Shown here: positions 44,890 through 52,964 of the stretch, piece after piece
Layout: every line of letters starts with the position of its first letter
Position numbering within the stretch: the first letter of the stretch is position 1
Assembly (NCBI RefSeq): GCF_014199395.1
Contig: NZ_JACIJM010000005.1
Span: 1-64,000 of the forward strand
DNA from: Yoonia ponticola
Lineage (GTDB): Bacteria > Pseudomonadota > Alphaproteobacteria > Rhodobacterales > Rhodobacteraceae
Direction: 5' to 3'
DNA length: 64,000 bases
Translations under genes and position numbers: made by a program
The notes under the pieces: model-generated
Told to the model about the DNA's origin: nothing
Database searches by the model: none
What the model saw: the letters and a program-made list of their open reading frames with translations, nothing else

Positions 44890-45302
44890 TCAGGCTTAGT
44901 GTATTGTTGTTTTTCTGGTCTGTGGCTGCACAAGCCGAGGTTTTAGTCGCAAGCCGGATTATCCCTGCAAATTCAATCATCTCGGCGGACGATATTCAGT
45001 TGAGGGATGTCGCATCCGCTGGTGGGGTGGCCGACCCGGATCAGATCGTTGGCATGGAAGCGCGAAAAGCACTGTTCGCAGGACGTCCGATACTTTTGGC
45101 TGACGTCGGCAATCCCGCAGTTGTTGAACGCAATCAGATCATCCAACTTGTTTTTAGTCGTTTTGGGCTCGTGATTAAGACGGAAGGTCGCGCAATGGAC
45201 CGCGCGGCACCCGGCGAAATGATCCGGGTCATGAACCTCGAATCGCGATCATTGGTCACTGCCAAGATTGACAACGCTGGGGTGGCATATGTTTTGCAGT
45301 AA
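44886..45302 (+). CDS. flgA: P-ring assembly chaperone FlgA
   Basis: A 138-residue periplasmic protein with a signal peptide (MIRLSVLLFFWSVAAQA). The SAF domain covers most of the mature part (VLVASRIIPANSIISADDIQ; GRPILLADVG). It assists FlgI polymerisation into the P ring; flgI itself is not in the window. It overlaps flgG at its start and flgH at its end. Confidence 0.92.
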   Translation: MIRLSVLLFFWSVAAQAEVLVASRIIPANSIISADDIQLRDVASAGGVADPDQIVGMEARKALFAGRPILLADVGNPAVVERNQIIQLVFSRFGLVIKTEGRAMDRAAPGEMIRVMNLESRSLVTAKIDNAGVAYVLQ

Positions 45303-46032
45303 GGCAGCGACGTTGTCAGTCGCGGCGATGCTCTTTTTGCTGATGGCCTGTTCTTCGACGCCAATTTCTAGCGCCCCGCCGCTATCCAACCCCACCGCGT
45401 CGCTCGAACACACGGCATTCGCGGCATTCCCAACCCCAGCAAGTTTGCCGCCGCAAAGTATGCGAAGCGTATCATCTGCTTCGCTCTGGTCGCGTGAGCG
45501 TGGGTCGCTTTTGGGTGATCGCCGCGCTGTCGAAGCTGGTGATATTTTGACTGTCGTGATTGAAATCGACGAAAGCGCCGAGATATCCAACGCCTCGGAC
45601 CGTTCGCGGTCTGCGTCTCAAGATTTGGGGATACCGCAGCTTTTCGGGTTGCCGCAACGCATTGACGCTAGGGCACCCGAAGGCGCATCGCTGGGCAGTG
45701 CGGTTTCAGTTGACTCGCAAGGGACGTCAAACGGCAGCGGTAGTGTGCGACGCAACGAAAAACTGGAACTCCGTGTCGCCGCAGCCGTGGTCGATGTGCT
45801 GCCAAACGGCGTCTTGAGTATCGTGGGGAATCAAGAAGTTCGGGTCAATTTTGAGCTGCGAGAGCTGTTGGTGACAGGCTTTGTGCGGCCCGCCGATATT
45901 ACGCGCCAAAACGAAATCACCTACGACAAAATCGCCTCTGCACGCATTTCTTATGGTGGGCGCGGACAAATTACCGACGTCCAACAACCACGATATGGCC
46001 AACAAGCGTTGGAAGCAATTTTACCGTTCTAA
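45289..46032 (+). CDS. flgH: Flagellar L-ring lipoprotein FlgH
   Basis: A 247-residue outer-membrane lipoprotein. The start at 45289 gives a proper lipoprotein signal (KAATLSVAAMLFLLMACSS) with lipobox LMAC; the cysteine would be lipidated. The core has RRAVEAGDILTVVIEIDESA and the closing GGRGQITDVQQPRYGQQALE. An open frame begins 21 bases earlier, but that would precede the signal. The ATG lies within the last codons of flgA. Confidence 0.93.
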   Translation: MFCSKAATLSVAAMLFLLMACSSTPISSAPPLSNPTASLEHTAFAAFPTPASLPPQSMRSVSSASLWSRERGSLLGDRRAVEAGDILTVVIEIDESAEISNASDRSRSASQDLGIPQLFGLPQRIDARAPEGASLGSAVSVDSQGTSNGSGSVRRNEKLELRVAAAVVDVLPNGVLSIVGNQEVRVNFELRELLVTGFVRPADITRQNEITYDKIASARISYGGRGQITDVQQPRYGQQALEAILPF

Positions 46033-46045
46033 CGGAGGTACGACT

Positions 46046-46543
46046 TTGAAACTTCTCATCATTCCACTCATTTGTCTGATTATAGGCACTGGGGCTGGCG
46101 TCGGGGCTGGCATTTTCCTTGCGCCGGAGCCAGCGCCAGAAGACGCTATCGTGGAGGAAACTCCTGCCGTTGAGGAACTGACAGAAGAACAGGCGATCGA
46201 AATTGCGCGCCAAGAAAATGGTCTCGAATATATCGATTTGAGCAGCCAGTTCATCATACCGCTTTTGGTTGATGGGAGGGTCGATGCGATTGTCGTTTTG
46301 GCTATCGGGCTGGAAATCATCGAAGGCACAATGCAAGAGGTCATGCTGAGTGAACCCAAGCTGAGGGCCGCATTCCTGCAGTCACTGTTTAACCATTCCA
46401 ACAATGGTGGGTTTTCTGGAAACTTCACGGCGTATGCATCGATGGATTCGCTGCGTAGAGAACTGTTGGCCATTGCTCGCAGCGTATCCGGCGACAAGAT
46501 CACGGACGTCTTAATTCTGGATGTCGTTCGGCAGAACCCGTAG
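46046..46543 (+). CDS. fliL: Flagellar basal-body-associated protein FliL
   Basis: A 165-residue single-pass inner-membrane protein linked to stator function. The start is TTG at 46046, six bases after a perfect GGAGGT; it gives the membrane helix LLIIPLICLIIGTGAGVGAG at once, followed by an acidic Pro/Glu-rich stretch and a periplasmic domain. An open frame reaches back to 45881, but it lies within flgH. Sequence similarity to FliL is modest, resting on layout, the DSLRRELLAIARSVSGDKIT C-terminal block and operon position. Confidence 0.8.
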   Translation: MKLLIIPLICLIIGTGAGVGAGIFLAPEPAPEDAIVEETPAVEELTEEQAIEIARQENGLEYIDLSSQFIIPLLVDGRVDAIVVLAIGLEIIEGTMQEVMLSEPKLRAAFLQSLFNHSNNGGFSGNFTAYASMDSLRRELLAIARSVSGDKITDVLILDVVRQNP

Positions 46544-46565
46544 CGAACTCGCGGACCTGACCTGT

Positions 46566-46597
46566 CGGCCTTTCGGGTGTGATTACTCGAAAGGCCG
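46566..46597. terminator. Bidirectional hairpin between fliL and the efflux gene
   Basis: CGGCCTTTCG (46566-46575) pairs perfectly with CGAAAGGCCG (46588-46597) around 12 bases. It stands between two convergent operons. The T tracts are poor (TCTATCTT on the plus side), so it may work in part as an mRNA 3' end. Confidence 0.75.
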
Positions 46598-46603
46598 TCT
46601 ATC

Positions 46604-47785
46604 TTAATCGATGTCTGGCAGAAGTGCAGTTAGGAAACCAAGAGCCAAGAGAACTGGCAGGTAGCTGAACACTTGCTGCATTCCGAACTGGTCGGCGACG
46701 GCCCCTAATGCAGCAGCACCAAGCGCGCCGATCCCAAAGGCAAAGCCAAAGACAAATCCGGAAACCATACCTACTTTTTGCGGCATCAATTCCTGCGCGT
46801 AGACCACAATTGCGGAAAACGCCGACGACAAAATCAACCCGACGATAATACTAAGCGCAATTGCCCCCGTGAGGTTCACGTGCGGCAGCAAAATGGCAAA
46901 CGGCAACGCACCTACGATCGACACCCAGATTACTTTTTTACGACCGATGCGGTCACCGACAGGCCCGCCGACAAAGGTGCCAACCGCGACTGCGCCGAGA
47001 AAGATGAACAAGGTCGTCTGCGCCGCTTGGATGCTCAGCCCAAACTTTTCAATCAAGAAAAACGTATAATAGCTTTTGAAGGTTTCGACGTAAACAAACT
47101 TGCTCAGCAGTAATGCGCCAATGATCGCGAACAAAAAGACGAGCCTCTTTTTGGGCAGTTGCGGCAATGCAAGGGGCGGTGTTCCGACCGATTTGAGCAT
47201 CCGTTGATGGTTTGTGAACCAACGCGCAACCCAGAACAACATCATCACTGCGAGGACGGCAAATAGCCCGAACCAGACCGTGCTAATGTGACCTAACGGC
47301 AGTACAAATAACGCAGCTGCAAGGGGGCCCAAGGCGGTACCCGCGTTGCCGCCAACTTGAAAGCTGGACTGCGCAAACCCGAGCTTACCGCCAGACGCCA
47401 TCCGACACACACGCGATGCCTCGGGGTGAAACAAGGCTGATCCGATACCTAGAACGGTCGCGGCTAGTAACAAAAGCGCAAAGGAATTTGCTGTCGCGAG
47501 CATGACGATACCCACGGCAACCACGGCCATCGAAACGGCGAGGGTGTAAGGCTTGGGTTTCAGATCCCCATACAGCCCCATAATCGGTTGCAAAATGCAG
47601 GCGGTAATTTGCTGCGCCAACGTCAGAAGTCCGAGTTGGAAGTAGTTAAGGTCGTAATTTGCCTTAAAAACAGGATAGAGTGCAGGCAGCAGGAATTGGA
47701 TCAGATCATTGATGAGATGAGTGCTGCTCACGACGAGGATCACCGAATACGACGTCGGTAGGTAGGTTGCTTTTTGCGTGGTCAT
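46604..47785 (-). CDS. fsr: MFS efflux transporter, Fsr (fosmidomycin resistance) type
   Basis: A 393-residue membrane protein with twelve predicted helices. It opens with the Fsr-type first helix (VVSSTHLINDLIQFLLPALY), followed by ILQPIMGLYGDLKPKPYTL and LGIGSALFHPEASRVCRMAS, the blocks that separate Fsr from other MFS pumps. It would export a small toxic compound by proton exchange. It is divergent from a LysR-type regulator gene 125 bases away that may control it. Confidence 0.88.
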   Translation of the reverse strand: MTTQKATYLPTSYSVILVVSSTHLINDLIQFLLPALYPVFKANYDLNYFQLGLLTLAQQITACILQPIMGLYGDLKPKPYTLAVSMAVVAVGIVMLATANSFALLLLAATVLGIGSALFHPEASRVCRMASGGKLGFAQSSFQVGGNAGTALGPLAAALFVLPLGHISTVWFGLFAVLAVMMLFWVARWFTNHQRMLKSVGTPPLALPQLPKKRLVFLFAIIGALLLSKFVYVETFKSYYTFFLIEKFGLSIQAAQTTLFIFLGAVAVGTFVGGPVGDRIGRKKVIWVSIVGALPFAILLPHVNLTGAIALSIIVGLILSSAFSAIVVYAQELMPQKVGMVSGFVFGFAFGIGALGAAALGAVADQFGMQQVFSYLPVLLALGFLTALLPDID

Positions 47786-47882
47786 TCTGGTTCTCTGTGT
47801 CGGTGGTGGGTCGCGCGATGCGACAACAATTTCCTCTCTATCGCACAGGTCACACGATACTTTCTTGCCAGAACGAACTCCG

Positions 47883-47904
47883 CTATAGTGTAGAAAATCT
47901 ATAG
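47883..47904. promoter_or_regulatory. Spaced CTATAG palindromes upstream of the LysR gene
   Basis: CTATAG at 47883 and at 47899 are 10 bases apart, in the divergent fsr/LysR region, ending seven bases before the LysR start. Such spaced palindromes are possible LysR-protein binding sites; no experiment-based consensus is available here. Confidence 0.35.
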
Positions 47905-47910
47905 GCTAAA

Positions 47911-48783
47911 ATGTCATTGTCCCGCAGAATATTACCCCCTCTCAACGCACTACGCGCCTTTGAAGTTTCAGGGCGGCAGTTGAATTTCCGCGCTGCATCT
48001 GAAGAATTGGGTGTCACGCAAGGCGCAGTCGCTCAGCAAGTGCGCATGTTAGAAGAGCATTTAGGCACGCCATTGTTCCATCGTTTACCGCGTGGCGTCG
48101 CGTTGACCCCTCAAGGTGCCACGTATTTATCCGAAGTAACCCGCGCTTTTGATACGTTGAACAAGGCAACAGCACAGCTTCACAATCGCGCCGATGTGCT
48201 GACGATCAGCGTGACGCCAACGTTTGCTGCAAAAATGTTGATCCCGCAGCTGTCAGCGTTTCAGGCTGCGTTACCCGGAGTGGAATTGCGGACGGTCGCA
48301 ACCGAGACTGTATCAGACTTTGATCGTGACCAAGTTGATATCGCTGTTCGGCAGAGCCGCCCGTCATTTGCGGCGTCGCTAGAGGCGAACCTACTGTTCC
48401 GGCAGGATTTGATCGTCGTCGCAAGCCCGCATTTGCTGGACGGCTTGCCACAACCGTTAACGCCTACGCAAATCCACGCCCTACCATTGTTACACGATGC
48501 CCATAATCACTGGCCGAAGTTCTTTGGTACTGTTGGAAAACTACCGGGTGCGGTGTTCAACCAGACATCGCTTTCGCTTGACGCGGCGCTCGCGGGGCAG
48601 GGGGTGGCGATTGCATGTCGTGCTTTTGTTCAAGCGGATTTGGATGCTGGACGATTGATCATGGTGTGTCCCGCAGGTTTTGAGGCGGGGTCTGATTTTT
48701 ATCTTGTGCGCAAGCGGTCACCGCATCAGCGCGACACGGTTGATGCCGTTTGGGCGTGGTGCGTCGAAAACTGGACAAGGTAA
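47911..48783 (+). CDS. LysR-family regulator (GcvA-like)
   Basis: A 290-residue regulator. The N-terminal winged helix-turn-helix is LNALRAFEVSGRQLNFRAAS with VTQGAVAQQVRMLEEHLGTP, as in GcvA-type proteins. The C-terminal effector domain begins near LTISVTPTFAAKMLIPQLSA. It is divergent from the fsr-type pump gene and convergent with the CdsA-like gene, which ends two bases after its stop. The target is not known. Confidence 0.92.
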   Translation: MSLSRRILPPLNALRAFEVSGRQLNFRAASEELGVTQGAVAQQVRMLEEHLGTPLFHRLPRGVALTPQGATYLSEVTRAFDTLNKATAQLHNRADVLTISVTPTFAAKMLIPQLSAFQAALPGVELRTVATETVSDFDRDQVDIAVRQSRPSFAASLEANLLFRQDLIVVASPHLLDGLPQPLTPTQIHALPLLHDAHNHWPKFFGTVGKLPGAVFNQTSLSLDAALAGQGVAIACRAFVQADLDAGRLIMVCPAGFEAGSDFYLVRKRSPHQRDTVDAVWAWCVENWTR

Positions 48784-48785
48784 CC

Positions 48786-49748
48786 TTAACTGCCCCAAAA
48801 GTAGCGCGTCAGGTGGTAAAAAATTGGGGCCGCAAATATGACGCTGTCCAACTGATCGACAAAGCCGCCTTGGCCGGGAATCAGATGTGACCAGTCTTTC
48901 ACGCCTCTGTCACGTTTGATCGCGGCGAAGACGAGGTTTCCGAACATGCCGACCAGTGACGCGATGCCGGCCATTGCCATCGCACCAAAGACGCCAAATG
49001 GTGTGATCCAGTTCAACAAAGCGCCGATTAAGATCGCGCTGCCAACGCCGCACGCCAAGCCTTCCCATGTCTTTGGTGACAATCCGGGCGCGATTTTGGT
49101 TTTACCGATGCGACGACCAAAGAAGTATTCCAGCAGGTCGCCAAATTGCACGACAAGCACCAAAAATCCGATCAGCAGCACAGAGCGGTCATCAATGCCG
49201 TTGAACGAGAGCGTCATCAATGCGGGCACATGGCTGAGGCAGAAAACGCTGATCATCAACGCCCATTGTGTTTCCGCGACGCGGATCAAGTAGCGGTTTG
49301 CGTCGCCGCGCAGGGCCGACACGATGGGCAGTAGCAGGAATGCATAGACGGGGATGAAAACGGTAAACAAGCCTTCCCAATCCATCCAGATAAACAAATA
49401 TTGCAATGGCAGAACGGCAAAGAATGCAAGGGCGAGCGATTTGTGGTCCGCTTGGGCTTTGGTCGTGAGCGTCAGAAATTCGCGTAAAGCCGCGAAGCTT
49501 GCGAACAGGAACAAGATGATTACGGCCAGCCGTCCGGTCATCAGCGCGACGCCAACGAGCAACACAATCCCCCACCAACTATGCACGCGGGTCATATAGG
49601 TTTCGAGAACGGGATTGTTTGGCTCGATCCTTTGGCGGGCGCGTAAGACTTCGCCCAGTATCGTAAGCGCCATTAAAATCGCGATCACACCGAAAAATAG
49701 CAACAATAGATCAGAAGTCGCGCTCGTCATGTTCACGGTCGAATTCAT
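48786..49748 (-). CDS. CDP-diacylglycerol synthase family protein (second copy type)
   Basis: A 320-residue membrane protein with about eight helices. The CdsA signature is near the C-terminus: SPKTWEGLACGVGSAI and then DWSHLIPGQGGFVDQLDSVI, with the Asp pair that binds CTP-Mg. It makes CDP-diacylglycerol from phosphatidate. It is coupled (overlap of four bases) to a PlsC-like acyltransferase gene, unlike the usual cdsA in the uppS-dxr region. This suggests an additional, membrane-lipid-related copy. Confidence 0.87.
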   Translation of the reverse strand: MNSTVNMTSATSDLLLLFFGVIAILMALTILGEVLRARQRIEPNNPVLETYMTRVHSWWGIVLLVGVALMTGRLAVIILFLFASFAALREFLTLTTKAQADHKSLALAFFAVLPLQYLFIWMDWEGLFTVFIPVYAFLLLPIVSALRGDANRYLIRVAETQWALMISVFCLSHVPALMTLSFNGIDDRSVLLIGFLVLVVQFGDLLEYFFGRRIGKTKIAPGLSPKTWEGLACGVGSAILIGALLNWITPFGVFGAMAMAGIASLVGMFGNLVFAAIKRDRGVKDWSHLIPGQGGFVDQLDSVIFAAPIFYHLTRYFWGS

Positions 49749-50410
49749 GACGTCACCGCTGCTGTTTTGGGTTGCTCGACATCAGGGCGTAGGTCGGACA
49801 ACGCCGTCGCGGCACGTTTCAAAAAGTCATCTTTGCTTTCGCCGTCGCGAACGTGGACAGGCGCACCAAAAGTCACGGTGCAAATCAGTGGCAAAGGAAT
49901 AACCTCGCCCTTCGGCATGATTGTGTTCAAATTCGCGACCCATGTCGGCACCAAATCGATTTCGGGGCGGGCCAACCCCATGTTGTAAAGTCCGGCTTTG
50001 AACGGCAGTAGCGGGTCGTCGGTCATATTGCGGTTGCCCTCGGGGAAGATGATCAGCGACGATCCCTCGTCCAGCGCTTCTAGGATTTTGTCCATCGGTT
50101 TGTCGTTCACCTCGGGGCGGCGGTCGACGAGCACGCAGTTGAAAACTTCGGGACCGACGAACGCCCGAACGGGATTTGCGAGCCAGTAATCCGCCGCAGC
50201 GACAGGCCGAACCGTGCGGCGTAATGCAGGCGGCAGCACGGCCCAGATCATCGGCATGTCGCCGTTGGATGTGTGATTGGCGTAGTAAACGCGCTGGCGC
50301 GGCACAGGTTCAATACCCTGCCAATCAGCACGGACAGCTGTGATAAAACGGGCAAATAGCCGCAATGTATGGCCGACAACCTTGGCCGCGAAAGAGCGCA
50401 ATAATTTCAT
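49745..50410 (-). CDS. 1-acyl-glycerol-3-phosphate acyltransferase (PlsC family)
   Basis: A 221-residue acyltransferase. The catalytic HX4D motif is His46-Asp51 in YYANHTSNGD, and the substrate motif FPEGNRNMTD follows about 80 residues later. It would acylate lysophosphatidate to give phosphatidate, the substrate of the CDP-diacylglycerol synthase encoded by the next, overlapping gene. An N-terminal amphipathic/hydrophobic helix attaches it to the membrane. Confidence 0.88.
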   Translation of the reverse strand: MKLLRSFAAKVVGHTLRLFARFITAVRADWQGIEPVPRQRVYYANHTSNGDMPMIWAVLPPALRRTVRPVAAADYWLANPVRAFVGPEVFNCVLVDRRPEVNDKPMDKILEALDEGSSLIIFPEGNRNMTDDPLLPFKAGLYNMGLARPEIDLVPTWVANLNTIMPKGEVIPLPLICTVTFGAPVHVRDGESKDDFLKRAATALSDLRPDVEQPKTAAVTS

Positions 50411-50479
50411 TGCGCTACTTTGACGGGCGACGCGGGGTTTGGAAAGAGATGCTGTGGTTTTTCCAAGCGTTCACCGTGG

Positions 50480-51196
50480 CTAGGCCAGCAATCGGCCAAG
50501 CCCGAGCATCATTTGTGGTAGCGTCATGGCTTGAACAAGTTGCTCCGTGCCTTCGGGCGCTGTCTGCAGCGCGACGTTCATCTGCGGGATTTGGTGCTGA
50601 ATTGCTTTCTGGGCTGGCGTCGTAGCCGAGTGTCCCATTGCGATTTCGCTGATCCAGTCGGCAAGTTCGGTGATGCTTTCGGTCGGGGCAGCACCACCTG
50701 CATCCGTTAAGCCTAGGCCCGTGGCAAGGCCCGCACGGACCGTGGCATCCGAATGATAAGCACGTAACCAAGTGGTCTTTGGCAGTGGTTCCACGTCGCC
50801 GCGTCGCGCCGCGATAATCTTGAGCGATTGGCGCAATCGCAGGGACAAACCCGTCGCTGCCGTCAACGCTGTGTTGCTTTCGAAGTGCACCCATTTGGCG
50901 TGCTCGGGCGCCTTCATTTCGAACTGGAAAGCCGCGACCAACGCTTGCACAGGATCGCCCGTTTTCGCTGTGACATTGGCAAGGCCAGCAGGGTCCACTT
51001 GGACTTCCATGCTGGCGCGTTGGATAGCTTTTGCTGATACTTCGGGCACCAAACCCATCTTGGCTTGGGTCAGCGCGAGCGTGCCCATCACAAGCAACAT
51101 CGCCCGCAATTCAGCGGTGTCGCTGAACAGCGGCGCAAGGTCCGGATCGTGGAAAATCGCCCGCCATGTGGGGCTGTCGTAAAGGCTGGCAGTCAT
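50480..51196 (-). CDS. Short PcaB-like lyase-family protein, possibly a shortened gene
   Basis: A 238-residue protein related to the N-terminal part of the fumarase/aspartase superfamily, nearest to 3-carboxy-muconate cycloisomerase by context and by TASLYDSPTWRAIFHDPDLA at its start. Family enzymes usually have 340-450 residues; here the GSSxMPHKxNP signature loop is absent and the core is shortened after the AKWVHFESNTALTAATGLSL stretch. The catalytic site is therefore probably lost or altered. It is next to an esterase gene and pcaD on the same strand. It may be a decayed gene or a shortened protein with another role. Confidence 0.55.
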   Translation of the reverse strand: MTASLYDSPTWRAIFHDPDLAPLFSDTAELRAMLLVMGTLALTQAKMGLVPEVSAKAIQRASMEVQVDPAGLANVTAKTGDPVQALVAAFQFEMKAPEHAKWVHFESNTALTAATGLSLRLRQSLKIIAARRGDVEPLPKTTWLRAYHSDATVRAGLATGLGLTDAGGAAPTESITELADWISEIAMGHSATTPAQKAIQHQIPQMNVALQTAPEGTEQLVQAMTLPQMMLGLGRLLA

Positions 51197-51199
51197 GTC

Positions 51200-51904
51200 T
51201 TAACTTTCTGCAATGCGGATCAATTCAGCGGCCAAAGCCTGCGGCGCTGATAGGAAGGGCGAGTGGCCAGTCGGTAAATCCGACACGGTGCCATTAGGCC
51301 AGTTGGCGGTGCGGGAAACCTGATAAGTGTAGGGGATAGTGCGGTCATTGCGGCACCGAATATAGTGACGGTCATGTGTGTGACCGCTGCCCGTATACGG
51401 CGTCGTCTGGGGCAAAACGGGTTGCGGGCACAGCTTGGCAATCGCCCAATCAGACGTGGCCCGATCGACGTCTTGATACAGGATGTCATGCGCAAGAGCA
51501 GGGTCAATCGTGACCGTCTTGCCATCGGTGCTAGGGATCATCGCGGCGGCTAAAGGTTGCGCATCGGCTAGCATCCGCATGTCCGCAATGGACTTACCAG
51601 CGTCGGGTACATGGGCGCAGAGGTACACCAATTTATCGATCAAATCGGGCGATAAATCGGCGACAACTGTGACCGGATAACCCGCCATCGAATGCCCGAC
51701 GAGCACGGTTTTACCACGCATCGCGGCCTGAATTTCCTGCGCATACATATCAAGCGTGACTAACGCGCCGGACGTCTGATCTTTGCCATGAGATGGCAGA
51801 TCAATCGCGCGCGCGGTGTGTCCGGCGGCGGTCAAATGCGGGATCACGTAATCCCAACACCACGCGCCATGGGCCGAGCCGTGTATCAATAAGAAATCGC
51901 TCAT
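51200..51904 (-). CDS. Alpha/beta hydrolase, plant-type esterase-like
   Basis: A 234-residue hydrolase of the hydroxynitrile lyase/methyl-esterase branch. Its opening SDFLLIHGSAHGAWCWDYVI contains the oxyanion HGSAHGAWCW block, and the nucleophile is Ser72 in VGHSMAGYPV. The closing histidine lies in TGHSPFLSAPQALAAEL. It is placed between the PcaB-like gene and pcaD, each overlapping or a few bases apart, so it may open an aromatic ester or amide, which is inferred from context only. Confidence 0.82.
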   Translation of the reverse strand: MSDFLLIHGSAHGAWCWDYVIPHLTAAGHTARAIDLPSHGKDQTSGALVTLDMYAQEIQAAMRGKTVLVGHSMAGYPVTVVADLSPDLIDKLVYLCAHVPDAGKSIADMRMLADAQPLAAAMIPSTDGKTVTIDPALAHDILYQDVDRATSDWAIAKLCPQPVLPQTTPYTGSGHTHDRHYIRCRNDRTIPYTYQVSRTANWPNGTVSDLPTGHSPFLSAPQALAAELIRIAES

Positions 51905-52707
51905 GTGGTCATGTGACCGGTGGCTGCGATGAAATCAATCAGGATTTTGGCGTATGCATCGGGGGCTTCGGCACAGGGCAGGTGCCCCACGCGACGCATC
52001 AGTGAAAACTGTGACCCGGGGATAAGATCAACGGTTTCACGTACCAGATCAGGCGGGGTTGCCCCGTCTTCTGATCCGGCGATGCCCAGCGTTGGTATCC
52101 GCAGTCCTGACGTCGGCGTGTAAAAATCGGTGCCCGCAATTGCCGCGCAAACGCCAGCGTAGCCCGCGGGCGGTGTGCTGGTCAGCATATCGCGCCAGTG
52201 TTTCAACTGCGGCGACATCAGGAAATCGCGGCTGAACCATCGTTGCATCGTGACATCAGCCAGCGATGACAGCCCTTTGTCCAGCACGGCATCGATCCGA
52301 TCCTGCCACATCGGGCCGTTACCGATCTTGGCCGCTGTGTTCGACAGGACCATCGCGCGGATCAGATCGGGACGCTTTACAGCCAGACCTTGCGCGATCA
52401 TGCCGCCGACGGACAGCCCGACAAATAGCGCATCCTTAACGGTAAACGCATCACAGACTGCCGCCGCATCCGACACCAACGCGCCCATTGTATATGGCCC
52501 ATCTGGCACATCGCTTTGGCCGTGACCGCGTTTGTCATAGCGAATGATGCGCAAACCGTCGGGCAGCAGCGGCACAATGCCGTCCCACATATGCAACGTC
52601 GTCCCGAGCGAATTGGCGAAAACCAGTGTCGGCGCATTTGTGTCGTCAACACCGTCAAGGCGCGCGTGAAGTGTCACGCCGTCACGTTCTATTTTCATGT
52701 CACGCAT
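51901..52707 (-). CDS. pcaD: 3-oxoadipate enol-lactonase PcaD
   Basis: A 268-residue alpha/beta hydrolase with the PcaD pattern: ANSLGTTLHMWDGIVPLL, IRYDKRGHGQSDVPDGPYT, nucleophile Ser99 in FVGLSVGGMIAQ, and His in RRVGHLPCAEAPDAY. It opens the enol-lactone to 3-oxoadipate in the beta-ketoadipate pathway. The other pathway genes (pcaC, pcaG, pcaH, pcaQ) are not here, and the adjacent pcaB-like gene is short. A terminator-like hairpin lies 22-73 bases before its start. Confidence 0.85.
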   Translation of the reverse strand: MRDMKIERDGVTLHARLDGVDDTNAPTLVFANSLGTTLHMWDGIVPLLPDGLRIIRYDKRGHGQSDVPDGPYTMGALVSDAAAVCDAFTVKDALFVGLSVGGMIAQGLAVKRPDLIRAMVLSNTAAKIGNGPMWQDRIDAVLDKGLSSLADVTMQRWFSRDFLMSPQLKHWRDMLTSTPPAGYAGVCAAIAGTDFYTPTSGLRIPTLGIAGSEDGATPPDLVRETVDLIPGSQFSLMRRVGHLPCAEAPDAYAKILIDFIAATGHMTT

Positions 52708-52728
52708 GTTTTGAAGTCCTCGTCAGAA

Positions 52729-52826
52729 GTATCGCAAAAAAGAATCAAGCCGCGCAATGAGGTCTCCCTCGCGCGGCTTGCTCCCGTTATCCAGCAACTC
52801 TGTAAACAGAGGTGAATAACCCTCCC
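52729..52826 (-). ncRNA. Candidate small RNA or structured leader upstream of pcaD
   Basis: On the minus strand TTGACA (52861-52856) is followed after 15-17 bases by TATTTT/TTTTCT, a plausible promoter. The presumed transcript contains a small helix (CTCTG-TTTA-CAGAG, near 52812-52799) flanked by GTTAT/ATAAC, and a 10-bp perfect hairpin CAAGCCGCGC/GCGCGGCTTG (52780-52746) with a 15-base loop, then six T residues. This is the layout of a small RNA of about 100 bases with a rho-independent terminator. If some transcripts pass the terminator, it would act as a leader of pcaD. No known family is recognised. Confidence 0.4.
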
Positions 52827-52964
52827 GCGGTTAGAAAATAGAGTTGGCATCGTTCTGTCAACAGTTTGATCTCGCACTAAAATTCGGGATAAATTGTTCC
52901 GGAAAATGTAAATAAACCATAGGTAGAGTGGTATTTCCTATAGGTTGTCAGGTGTCTAAGCCAG

